Positions 1 through 4,906 of a stretch of 7,318 nt of DNA are shown here, one piece after another. Numbering within the stretch: the stretch's first letter is position 1; each line of letters opens with the position of its first letter. The notes below the pieces were generated by a model. The model had not been told where the DNA came from, did not search any database, and saw only the letters and a list, made by a program, of their open reading frames with translations. The stretch comes from JBBSTY01 sp038235385 (GTDB taxonomy: Bacteria > Actinomycetota > Acidimicrobiia > Acidimicrobiales > Acidimicrobilacustridaceae), in NCBI GenBank assembly GCA_038235385.1, contig JBBSTY010000169.1, forward strand, positions 1 to 7,318, written 5' to 3'. The position numbers and the translations under genes are program-made.

Positions 1-36
1 GAGCAGGTCGGAAACGGCAGACTCGTCAAGAGCCAT
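1..36 (-). CDS. IS256-family (mutator) transposase, N-terminal 12 codons only
   Basis: Reading leftward from an ATG at 36-34, the window holds the first twelve codons, MALDESAVSDLL, and then ends. This opening closely resembles the N-terminus I know from actinobacterial IS256-family DDE transposases (MALD.SA...LL). Those enzymes are about 400 residues and move the element by cut-or-copy and paste. An AAGGAG ribosome-binding site lies at 51-46, nine bases before the ATG, which supports this start. The catalytic domain is outside the window, so intactness cannot be judged. The outer end of the element should lie within the next hundred or so bases to the right, but I could not place its terminal repeat because the partner end is not in view. 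The call rests on twelve residues plus a well-formed RBS. Confidence 0.6.
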   Translation of the reverse strand, partial: MALDESAVSDLL

Positions 37-97
37 CGGCGTGATCTCCTTGGTGTGCACTTTGGTCGGTACACACCGAGCATCACGCCGGTGGCTC
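30..97 (-). promoter_or_regulatory. Long hairpin over the transposase RBS and start codon
   Basis: Arms 30-45 and 82-97 are reverse complements at 15 of 16 positions. Nested inside, GGTGTG (52-57) and CACACC (72-77) pair perfectly. In a leftward transcript, the far arm (97-82) would pair with the region containing the ATG at 36, and the AAGGAG at 51-46 would sit in an internal loop between the two helices. Known precedent: IS10 and IS50 carry such a structure so that transcripts reading in from outside fold up and cannot be translated, while transcripts from the internal promoter lack the distal arm. That the same logic applies here is inference. Confidence 0.65.
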
Positions 98-157
98 AGC
101 CGCCGGTGGACCCGAACCCCACCACGCCAGGGGACTCATACAATCCAGCCGGACGGC

Positions 158-553
158 CACGCCAGGTCGTCGGGCCAGCCGGACGCGATCATCGTGGAGC
201 CGGCCACCTGCAACACGATCAACGAGTGCGCCCTCGGCATCGCTGACACCTACGCCCTCGACCTCCTCGCCGAGGCTCTCGGTCTGGGGCTCCCCATCTT
301 CGTTCTGCCCTTCGTGAATGCCGGCCTCGCCGCCCACTTCGCCTACGAGCGCAACACCCGTGACCTCATCGCCGCCAGCGTCACCTTCGTCGACCGTGAA
401 CCGCATGAACCCGGTACCGGCGGCCTCGAGATCCCGACCTTCCCGTGGGCGGCGGCGCTCGCCCCTCGTCCCTTTGGCAGATCCCTGACCGACGGCTCGG
501 GCGTCACCAGGGGGTCCTCGGACCCGCGGTCAGGGACGAGAACGGCGTACTGA
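158..553 (+). pseudogene. Flavoprotein (Ppc-decarboxylase-like) remnant, 5' end missing
   Basis: The reading frame contains a clear segment of the flavoprotein / phosphopantothenoylcysteine-decarboxylase-like fold. DAIIVEPATCNTIN (from about 182) is the FMN-site strand and PAT-N-N motif, followed by a GIADTYALDLLAEALGLGLPI helix-strand pair and a FPWAAAL motif near 440-460 that is typical of the C-terminus in actinobacterial relatives. Those relatives are about 170-190 residues and start with a roughly 60-80 residue strand/helix region that is absent here. The codons before about 160 give unrelated Arg/Pro-rich peptide, so the 5' part has been lost, probably through the adjacent IS256-type element. 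The last 30 or so codons also look unlike the family and overlap a stem-loop, suggesting the native stop is lost. The frame is open from 41, but I see no valid start for the homologous part. Confidence 0.6.
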
Positions 554-578
554 TCACTGCGGTGCTCGGGCGCAGTGA
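482..578. repeat. Two consecutive inverted repeats between flavoprotein remnant and GNAT gene
   Basis: The first is a perfect 10-bp inverted repeat, arms 482-491 (TCCCTGACCG) and 527-536 (CGGTCAGGGA). It encloses a smaller hairpin, GGGTCC/GGACCC, at 512-525. The second is a perfect 8-bp repeat, TCACTGCG at 554-561 and CGCAGTGA at 571-578, with a nine-base loop. No T-run follows either, so an ordinary intrinsic terminator is not shown. Candidate roles are a structured terminator or leader, or a scar of a mobile element. The region also contains the non-conserved tail of the flavoprotein frame. Confidence 0.5.
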
Positions 579-644
579 CCATCGACCCATACGGCTGCGC
601 CAGTCCTCGCCCCCCCCAAACCCGAGGGCAGGTACGTTCCGACA

Positions 645-1124
645 GTGGCTGTGATCTCGACCCGTCCGTACCGGCCTGGTGACGGCGCAGCGCTGTCGCA
701 GGTTCTGTTCCGCTCGGTCCGGGAAGCGGCCCTGGCGGATTACACGGTCGAGCAGACCGAGGTTTGGCTGCCGCAGCCGCCTGGCGCGGCGTGGTTCGAC
801 GATCGAGCGGCGGACGGTCGTCTGACGCTGGTCGCGGAGCACGCAAAGCTCGGCGTGGTCGGCTACACGGACCTCGAGGAAGATGGGCACATCGATCACG
901 CGTACTGCCTGCCCGAAGTCGTGGGCACCGGCGTCGGGTCGAAGCTCTACGACGCGCTCGAGGTGCGCGCCCGCGCTCACAGGATGGCGATGCTGTACGT
1001 CGAAGCCAGCGAGGCGGCGCGACGGATGTACTCGGCAAAGGGTTTCGTCGTGGTGCGCCGCCACGACTTCGTACGAGGCGGTGTTGCCATCCACAACTTC
1101 GACATGCGCAAGCACCTCACCTGA
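645..1124 (+). CDS. GNAT-family N-acetyltransferase (YafP-like)
   Basis: A predicted 159-residue acetyl-CoA-dependent N-acetyltransferase, the usual size for a one-domain GNAT. The opening ISTRPYRPGDGAALSQVLFRSVREAA is the beta1-alpha1 of this group. GHIDHAYCLPEVVGTGVGSKLYDAL (81-105) is motif A, with the acetyl-CoA pyrophosphate loop, and LYVEASEAARRMYSAKGFVVVRRH (117-140) is motif B with the characteristic ASEAAR-YxxxGF signature. The loop reads V-G-T-G-V-G where Q/R-x-x-G-x-G/A is usual; its two key glycines are kept. GTG at 645 is chosen because it puts the conserved RPYRPGD start at residue 7; GTG 651 is possible. No strong RBS is visible, only a purine-rich GAGGGCAGG about a dozen bases upstream. 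The substrate cannot be predicted. It lies alone between remnants and appears intact. Confidence 0.85.
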   Translation: MAVISTRPYRPGDGAALSQVLFRSVREAALADYTVEQTEVWLPQPPGAAWFDDRAADGRLTLVAEHAKLGVVGYTDLEEDGHIDHAYCLPEVVGTGVGSKLYDALEVRARAHRMAMLYVEASEAARRMYSAKGFVVVRRHDFVRGGVAIHNFDMRKHLT

Positions 1125-1176
1125 CACGACGAGCGGTTCACCCCCACCGGAGGCGTGCTGTACCCGGCGATTCGCG

Positions 1177-1222
1177 GCGCTCGACGCGGAGCGCGGAACG
1201 CTGTTCTGGGACACGCGTGTCC
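1177..1222. repeat. Hairpin and 14-bp perfect palindrome in convergent gap
   Basis: GCGCTC (1177-1182) and GAGCGC (1189-1194) form a six-base stem with a six-base loop. Fifteen bases later GGACACGCGTGTCC (1209-1222) is a perfect 14-bp palindrome. Both lie between the convergent ends of the GNAT gene (1124) and the SUFU remnant (1263), where a bidirectional terminator or operator could sit. No T-tract accompanies them. One perfect 14-mer palindrome is close to chance expectation in a GC-rich window of this length, so functional weight is low. Confidence 0.3.
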
Positions 1223-1262
1223 GGCGAAACGAGCCGACTCCGCGGTCGCCGGCCTCTGGTGG

Positions 1263-1529
1263 CTAGCGCATTGGATCGGTGATCAGCAGCGGGTTCGAGA
1301 TCGCGATGTGGCTCAGGACTGCCGCCGTGCTCGTGGCCTTCATGTCGGTAAGTCCGTAGGTGACGAAGTGCCAGTGGTCGACGGCACGGTATGCGCTGCA
1401 CCCCTGGAGCCCGCTGCCCAAGTTCAAACCCGGCGTGTAGCCGACATGGCGGGGCTCTTGTCCGGGGTAGAGCGATTCGAGTGTCGCGGTGATCGCCTCC
1501 CAACCTGGCGAACTGTCATCGATCGGCAC
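1263..1529 (-). pseudogene. SUFU-domain (suppressor of fused) protein, truncated
   Basis: The first about 62 of 88 codons read as the beginning of a bacterial SUFU-domain protein: PGWEAITATLESLYPGQEPRHVGY, then GSGLQGCSAYRA and the hallmark HWHFVTYGLTD (53-62). Family members are normally about 180-220 residues, and after this point carry the acidic linker and a GWGFELTFR-type strand. Here the frame instead continues with about 26 unrelated residues to a TAG, and I found no continuation of the domain in the other two frames down to 1125. The break is near 1343. The listed start is a GTG at 1529 without a good RBS; the frame stays open upstream, so the real start could be slightly earlier. Bacterial SUFU proteins are often found as immunity proteins in polymorphic toxin loci (established), but no toxin is seen here. 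Most likely a decaying fragment. Confidence 0.6.
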
Positions 1530-1741
1530 CTTCGGGATGGTAGATGCTGCGTGGATCGGACCGGCGAGGTCGCAGGAGGTGGCAACCCAGGTCCGGCAGG
1601 GCTCTGGGATGCTCTGGACGTGAGGTTCCGTGGCGGGCCCAGGCCGGCCAATGAGACGGTCGGCGTCGCCCTGGGGATGTCCTCAGCAGAAGTCACGGAT
1701 CTCGTTCGTCGCCGGTTCTGGCACACCGGCATGATGAACGG

Positions 1742-2296
1742 GTGCCAACGGAGCCTGCCGCCGTCGTCGAAGGTCTGCACCTCGGTGCCGATCACCGGTT
1801 CAGCAAGTCATCGACCGACACGGTGGAGCTGGTCGCCGGGCTCGGCGTAGCGGGCGACGCCCACGCCGGCGCCACGGTGCGCCACCGTTCTCGTGTCACT
1901 GTGGATCATCTTCAGCCGAACCTGAGGCAGGTCCACCTGCTCGCGGGTGAGCTCCTCGAAGAGCTTCGTGCCGACGGCTTCGCCGTTGGACCCGGAGCCT
2001 TGGGCGAGAACATCACAACTCGCGGGATCGATCTCCTCGCGCTCCCGACGGGCGCGGTGCTGCGGGTCGGCAACGGTGCGTTGCTCACCGTGACCGGGCT
2101 TCGCAACCCGTGCAAGCAACTGGACCACTTCCAGGACGGTCTCATGAAGGCCTTGATCGACACCGCTCCGGACGGTGGCGTCGTTCGCCGTGCCGGAGTG
2201 ATGGCCGTCGTCGTGCTCGGTGGTGTCGTGGCAGTGGGTGATGTGATCTCGGCGGCCTCGCCTCCGGGCCTGCCAGTACCTCTGCGGCCCGTATGA
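1742..2296 (+). CDS. MOSC-domain protein
   Basis: A 184-residue stand-alone MOSC (molybdenum cofactor sulfurase C-terminal) domain protein. Visible signatures are the glycine-rich GLGVAGDAHAG (33-43), PGALGENITT (84-93), the cysteine-bearing GLRNPCKQLD (119-128, Cys124) and RAGVMAVVVLGGVVAVGD (150-167). Order and spacing match complete family members. The domain is known from Moco sulfurases and mARC/YiiM-type N-hydroxylated-compound reductases, where the conserved cysteine handles sulfur or ligates molybdenum. Small actinobacterial versions are mostly uncharacterised, so a specific reaction cannot be given. GTG at 1742 is chosen because the MOSC strand VVEGLHLG begins at residue 8; no strong Shine-Dalgarno is visible. 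It converges on the VOC gene at 2337 with 40 bases between stops, and shows no operon partner. Confidence 0.88.
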   Translation: MPTEPAAVVEGLHLGADHRFSKSSTDTVELVAGLGVAGDAHAGATVRHRSRVTVDHLQPNLRQVHLLAGELLEELRADGFAVGPGALGENITTRGIDLLALPTGAVLRVGNGALLTVTGLRNPCKQLDHFQDGLMKALIDTAPDGGVVRRAGVMAVVVLGGVVAVGDVISAASPPGLPVPLRPV

Positions 2297-2336
2297 GGAG
2301 GCACGTCCACAACCCGTGTCCGACAGCAGGTCCGGC

Positions 2337-2732
2337 TCAGCCTCGCTCGGTGAGCTCGATGGTGTTCCCGTCAGGGTCCTGGTAGCGAGCGCTGGTACCC
2401 CACGGTTCGCGCCTCGGCTCGTGGGTCACGTCTGCACCTGCCGCGATCGCCTTGGCGTGCGCTGCGGTGATGTCATCGACTTCGAAGCTGAGCTGCGCGC
2501 CCGTCGTCGATTGCCCCTTGCTCTGGTAGAGCGCGAAATGAAGGAGCGCGCCTTCGGTCCAGGTGGTCGCACCGTGAGCACCGCTGATCCACCGGTCGTC
2601 CTGCCCGTACTCAGCGCCCTGATGGTCCGACAACTCGAGCGCGAGACCGAAGCCCTCCCGGTAGAGATGGACGGAGCGCTCGAGATCGGTCACCTCGAGC
2701 ACGACGGTCACGAGCCGGCTGCGGTTCTCCAT
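2337..2732 (-). CDS. VOC-family (glyoxalase-fold) protein, single domain
   Basis: A 131-residue vicinal-oxygen-chelate protein with the paired beta-alpha-beta-beta-beta layout: TVVLEVTDLERSVHLYREGFGL (9-30), central strands ending in LLHFALYQ (63-70), second module GAQLSFEVDDITAAHAKAIAAGADV (78-102) and the closing QDPDGNTIELTE (118-129). Glu13, His65 and Glu127 stand where VOC enzymes usually carry metal ligands, so a metal-dependent activity is possible. The family includes glyoxalase I, dioxygenases and fosfomycin/bleomycin resistance proteins; the substrate is not predictable. ATG 2732 places the first strand at the usual distance; a GTG at 2753 would add seven residues. Neither has a strong RBS. 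It diverges from the ECF sigma gene at 2893 across a short gap with repeats and could be controlled by that sigma factor (inference). Confidence 0.85.
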   Translation of the reverse strand: MENRSRLVTVVLEVTDLERSVHLYREGFGLALELSDHQGAEYGQDDRWISGAHGATTWTEGALLHFALYQSKGQSTTGAQLSFEVDDITAAHAKAIAAGADVTHEPRREPWGTSARYQDPDGNTIELTERG

Positions 2733-2796
2733 GGTCTCATCGTGGCGCAGCACGCGACTTCGCGCCGACGCGCTTCCACTCCCGGCGATCAGGGGT

Positions 2797-2844
2797 TGAG
2801 GTGTGAGGTGTTCGGGGATGCTCGTTCTGGGGCGTGTTCACGCC
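2797..2844. promoter_or_regulatory. Repeats in the divergent VOC / ECF sigma intergenic region
   Basis: The roughly 160-base gap between divergent starts at 2732 (minus) and 2893 (plus) contains a perfect tandem repeat of TGAGGTG (2797-2803, 2804-2810) and an inverted repeat GGCGTG-TT-CACGCC (2831-2844). GTTC followed by a G-run occurs at 2810, 2824 and 2875. These are plausible operator or promoter parts for one or both genes. I could not match a defined ECF promoter consensus here, so the assignment rests on position and repetition only. Confidence 0.35.
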
Positions 2845-2892
2845 GACCCGGGGGAAGAACATGGGGGTGTCGGAGTTCGGGGGTGGGCGACG

Positions 2893-3423
2893 ATGATGCA
2901 GGTGATGGGGCAGCCTGCGATCGATCACGGTGCGGTACTGATGCGTATCTACGACGACGCCATCAGGGAGGTCTTCGCCTACCTGAGCGCCAGGTGTGGC
3001 GGTCGGGCGCTCGCCGAGGATCTCACCGCCGACACCTTCCTCGCCGCCGTCGGCCAGATCCGTCGCGGGAAGGTCGAGACGGTCTCGATCGCCTGGCTGA
3101 TCGGCATCGCCCGACACAAGCTCGTCGACGAGTGGCGGCGGTCGGCTCGCCGCCCGACGCCCGCTGCGCTCGACGAGCGCGCCGAGCCGTCGACCGCCGA
3201 TCAGTGGGACGCCGTCATCGACCGACAGTTCGTCGGGTCGGTGATGGCCGAGCTCGGACCGCACCATCGCACCGCCTTGTCCTTGCGGTACTTCGACGGT
3301 CTCAGCGTGCCCGATGTCGCCGATCACCTCGGCCGCACGGTGGAGGCGACCGAGACGCTGCTGGTGCGGGCCCGCCGCCGATTCCGAACCGTGTACGAAC
3401 AGCAGCAAGGAGGTGCGGCATGA
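2893..3423 (+). CDS. ECF-family RNA polymerase sigma factor
   Basis: A 176-residue sigma-70-type factor with only regions 2 and 4, the ECF architecture, directing core RNA polymerase to specific promoters. Region 2 spans about 14-85, including AEDLTADTFLAAV (41-53, region 2.2) and AWLIGIARHKLVDEWRR (67-83, regions 2.3-2.4). After a variable linker, region 4 covers about 118-168, with ELGPHHRTALSLRYFDGLSVPDVADHLGRTVEATETLLVRARRRFR forming the helix-turn-helix. ATG 2893 is chosen because codons before it give Gly-rich peptide unlike sigma factors; ATGs at 2905 and 2941 are also possible, the latter cutting close to region 2.1. The stop overlaps the next start (ATGA), implying translational coupling with the two-domain VOC protein. 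No membrane or zinc-type anti-sigma gene is adjacent. I do not assign an ECF subgroup. Confidence 0.9.
   Translation: MMQVMGQPAIDHGAVLMRIYDDAIREVFAYLSARCGGRALAEDLTADTFLAAVGQIRRGKVETVSIAWLIGIARHKLVDEWRRSARRPTPAALDERAEPSTADQWDAVIDRQFVGSVMAELGPHHRTALSLRYFDGLSVPDVADHLGRTVEATETLLVRARRRFRTVYEQQQGGAA
3407..3414 (+). promoter_or_regulatory. Strong Shine-Dalgarno for the downstream VOC gene
   Basis: AAGGAGGT, a near-perfect anti-16S match, lies inside the last codons of the ECF sigma gene, five bases before the ATG at 3420. It decides the start of the long form of the VOC protein and shows that the N-terminal extension is translated. Confidence 0.8.
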
Positions 3424-4364
3424 CCGGCGATCCCTTCGACGGCATCGCACCGCCGGACGACCTGACGATCGATCCGGTCTTCTCCGCCCGCCTGCGTGCA
3501 CGCGTGCACCGAGCCCTGGGCATCCCGACGAACGCCGTCCGAGTCGCGCTGCCCGACCGCATCGAGACATCGACCACCGAGAGGAACACCGCCATGAACC
3601 AGGTCATCACTCCGCACCTCTGCGTCCACGACGCCACCGCTGCGCTCGACTGGTACCGCGAGTACTTCGGCGCCAACGTCACCGATGTGATCCCGTGGGA
3701 GGGCCGGGTCGGCCACGCGGAGATCGACATCGCAGGGGCCGTCTTCTACCTCAGCGACGAAGCACCGGAGCTCGGCGTGGTCGCACCGGCCCGTGATGGG
3801 TCACAGACATCGGTGAGCCTCGTGCTGCAGGTTGCGGTCGTCGAGGAGTTCGTCGAACGAGCGACCAGAGGCGGTGCCACCGTCCAACGTCCGATCGAGG
3901 AGGCGCACGGCTCACGCAGTGCGTGGCTCGTCGATCCCTTCGGCCATCGGTGGAACGTCGGCACACCCGTGTACGACGCCGAGAAGGTCGCCGCTCGACG
4001 CGGACCATCGGAGCCGTACTACATGACCTTGACCAGCCCGGACGTCGAGCGCGGGGCGACGTTCTACGGCGCCGTTCTCGGCTGGGAGTTCCAGGAGCAG
4101 CCGAACGGCGGCCGCCACGTCACCAACACCGAGATGCCGATCGGTCTGCGTGCACCCTCGAATCCCTTCGGCGACACCGAGCCGGGTGAGATCCAGATGT
4201 GGTTCACAGCCCGCGACTTCGACGACGCCGTCGAACGGGTCCGGGTCGCCGGCGGCACGGTGGTCGAGCTGAACGCGTACGACTCCGGCCGCGAGGCGGT
4301 CTGCGAGGACGACCAGGGCGTCAGGTTCAAGCTCAGCGAACCGGCCCCCGGCTACGACCGCTGA
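3420..4364 (+). CDS. Two-domain VOC protein with N-terminal sigma-partner-like extension
   Basis: A 314-residue protein. Residues 1-58 carry a short extension (DPFDGIAPPDDLTIDPVFSARL, then RARVHRALG) resembling the leader of actinobacterial VOC proteins encoded next to ECF sigma factors, as I recall them. Residues 61-182 form a first VOC domain of the PhnB type (ITPHLCVHDATAALDWYREYFGA, ending WLVDPFGHRWNV). Residues 196-308 form a second (YYMTLTSPDVERGATFYGAVLGW, ending CEDDQGVRFKLSE). No signal peptide or membrane segment is seen, so it is cytosolic. The start ATG overlaps the sigma stop and has a strong SD. A second in-frame ATG at 3594 has its own SD-like GAGAGGA (3579-3585) and would give a VOC-only form of 256 residues. 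By position it may sense a ligand and modulate the sigma factor; this is inference. A direct enzyme role is equally possible. Confidence 0.85.
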   Translation: MTGDPFDGIAPPDDLTIDPVFSARLRARVHRALGIPTNAVRVALPDRIETSTTERNTAMNQVITPHLCVHDATAALDWYREYFGANVTDVIPWEGRVGHAEIDIAGAVFYLSDEAPELGVVAPARDGSQTSVSLVLQVAVVEEFVERATRGGATVQRPIEEAHGSRSAWLVDPFGHRWNVGTPVYDAEKVAARRGPSEPYYMTLTSPDVERGATFYGAVLGWEFQEQPNGGRHVTNTEMPIGLRAPSNPFGDTEPGEIQMWFTARDFDDAVERVRVAGGTVVELNAYDSGREAVCEDDQGVRFKLSEPAPGYDR

Positions 4365-4420
4365 ACCTCCACCCCGCGGCACACGAACGGGGCGGCGTGC
4401 GGGAAGATCTCGGGGGACGA

Positions 4421-4447
4421 TGTCGAGAACAGCCGGGTGGCTCCGTC
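4421..4447 (+). promoter_or_regulatory. Candidate ECF42-type promoter upstream of the DGPF gene
   Basis: TGTCGA (4421-4426) is followed after 17 bases by CGTC (4444-4447). This matches the -35 TGTCGA and -10 CG(A/T)C pattern that I recall for ECF42-dependent promoters in front of DGPF genes in Streptomyces. It lies about 50 bases upstream of the DGPF start, leaving a leader of roughly 45 bases. The hexamer also occurs on the opposite strand inside genes elsewhere in the window, so the position and the matched -10 carry the weight. Confidence 0.65.
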
Positions 4448-4476
4448 CCATGGGTACGGAGCGGCCAGATGGCCGC
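4440..4476. repeat. Two overlapping dyads at the -10/leader of the DGPF gene
   Basis: GCTCCGT (4440-4446) and ACGGAGC (4456-4462) are perfect seven-base arms around a nine-base centre that itself contains CCCATGGG. GCGGCC (4461-4466) and GGCCGC (4471-4476) form a second, partly overlapping six-base stem; with the flanking A/T it is seven bases around a two-base centre. The first covers the proposed -10 and the start of the transcript; the second lies in the leader just before the RBS. They could be an operator or alternative leader hairpins. No T-run follows, so a terminator for the upstream gene is less likely. Confidence 0.45.
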
Positions 4477-4498
4477 CACCAGTGAAGGGAACCTCATC

Positions 4499-4906
4499 AT
4501 GGCCAAGTACCTGTTGCTCAAGCACTACCGAGGCGCACCAACCGCTCTCCACGGCGTGCCGATGGACCAGTGGACCCCCCAAGAGGTGGATGCCCACGTG
4601 GCCTACATGAACGACTTCGCCGCGAAGCTCGAAACCACCGGCGAGTACGTCGATGGCCAGGCCCTCGCCCCCGACGGGATGTGGGTGCGCTACGACGGCG
4701 AGAACCGGCCACCGATGACCGATGGCCCGTTCGCCGAGACCAAGGACCTCATCGCCGGTTGGATGATCATCGACGTCGACGGCGAGGAGCGGGCCATCGA
4801 GCTCGCCGGTGAGCTGTCGGCGGCGCCGGGAGCAGGAGGCGAGCCGATCCACGAGTGGCTCGAGGTGCGACCGTTCCTGGCTCACCCCGCCACCGTCACC
4901 GAGTGA
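4499..4906 (+). CDS. DGPF / YCII-domain protein
   Basis: A 135-residue dimeric alpha/beta-barrel (YCII-like, DGPF) protein. MAKYLLLKHYRG is the first strand, TPQEVDAHVAYMNDFAAKLETTGEYVDGQAL (26-56) the first long helix and following strand, and TDGPFAETKDLIAGWMIIDV (74-93) contains the DGPF signature. The C-terminal helix and strand ending IHEWLEVRPF complete the fold. Length is normal for the family. ATG 4499 has GAAGGGA at 4484-4490, eight bases upstream. DGPF proteins are the standard neighbours and targets of ECF42 sigma factors (established for Streptomyces); their biochemical activity is unknown. The stop shares GTGA with the ECF42 start, so the two are translationally coupled, and the promoter-like motif upstream suggests the pair is transcribed by its own sigma factor. 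Confidence 0.9.
   Translation: MAKYLLLKHYRGAPTALHGVPMDQWTPQEVDAHVAYMNDFAAKLETTGEYVDGQALAPDGMWVRYDGENRPPMTDGPFAETKDLIAGWMIIDVDGEERAIELAGELSAAPGAGGEPIHEWLEVRPFLAHPATVTE

Noticed and set aside
86..109. Direct repeat CGCCGGTGG (86-94 and 101-109)
   Set aside because: Nine bases in GC-rich DNA; the second copy could compete for the hairpin arm, but there is no independent support for a target duplication or iteron.
610..617. Run of eight C just before the GNAT gene
   Set aside because: It could be phase-variable or a sequencing slip, but it is 28 bases upstream of the start, outside any coding frame I trust, and isolated.
343..1214. Overlapping long minus-strand frames opposite the GNAT gene
   Set aside because: Arg/Pro-rich or low-similarity peptides without recognisable motifs, opposite a clear GNAT gene. 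They are third-position GC shadows. The 480-582 stretch on this strand reads smoothly, but I could not recognise it.
1155..1850. A 231-codon plus-strand frame across the SUFU remnant into the MOSC gene
   Set aside because: It overlaps the recognisable SUFU codons in antisense and runs into the MOSC gene in another frame; no domain seen. The part in 1620-1740 looks slightly protein-like but is not supported.
2316..3419. A very long open frame (2316-4364) in phase with the two-domain VOC gene
   Set aside because: Before 3420 its peptide is Arg/Gly-rich without domain character, lies antisense to the VOC gene at 2337-2732 and out of frame with the ECF sigma gene. It is a high-GC shadow; the real start is the ATG at 3420 with a strong SD.
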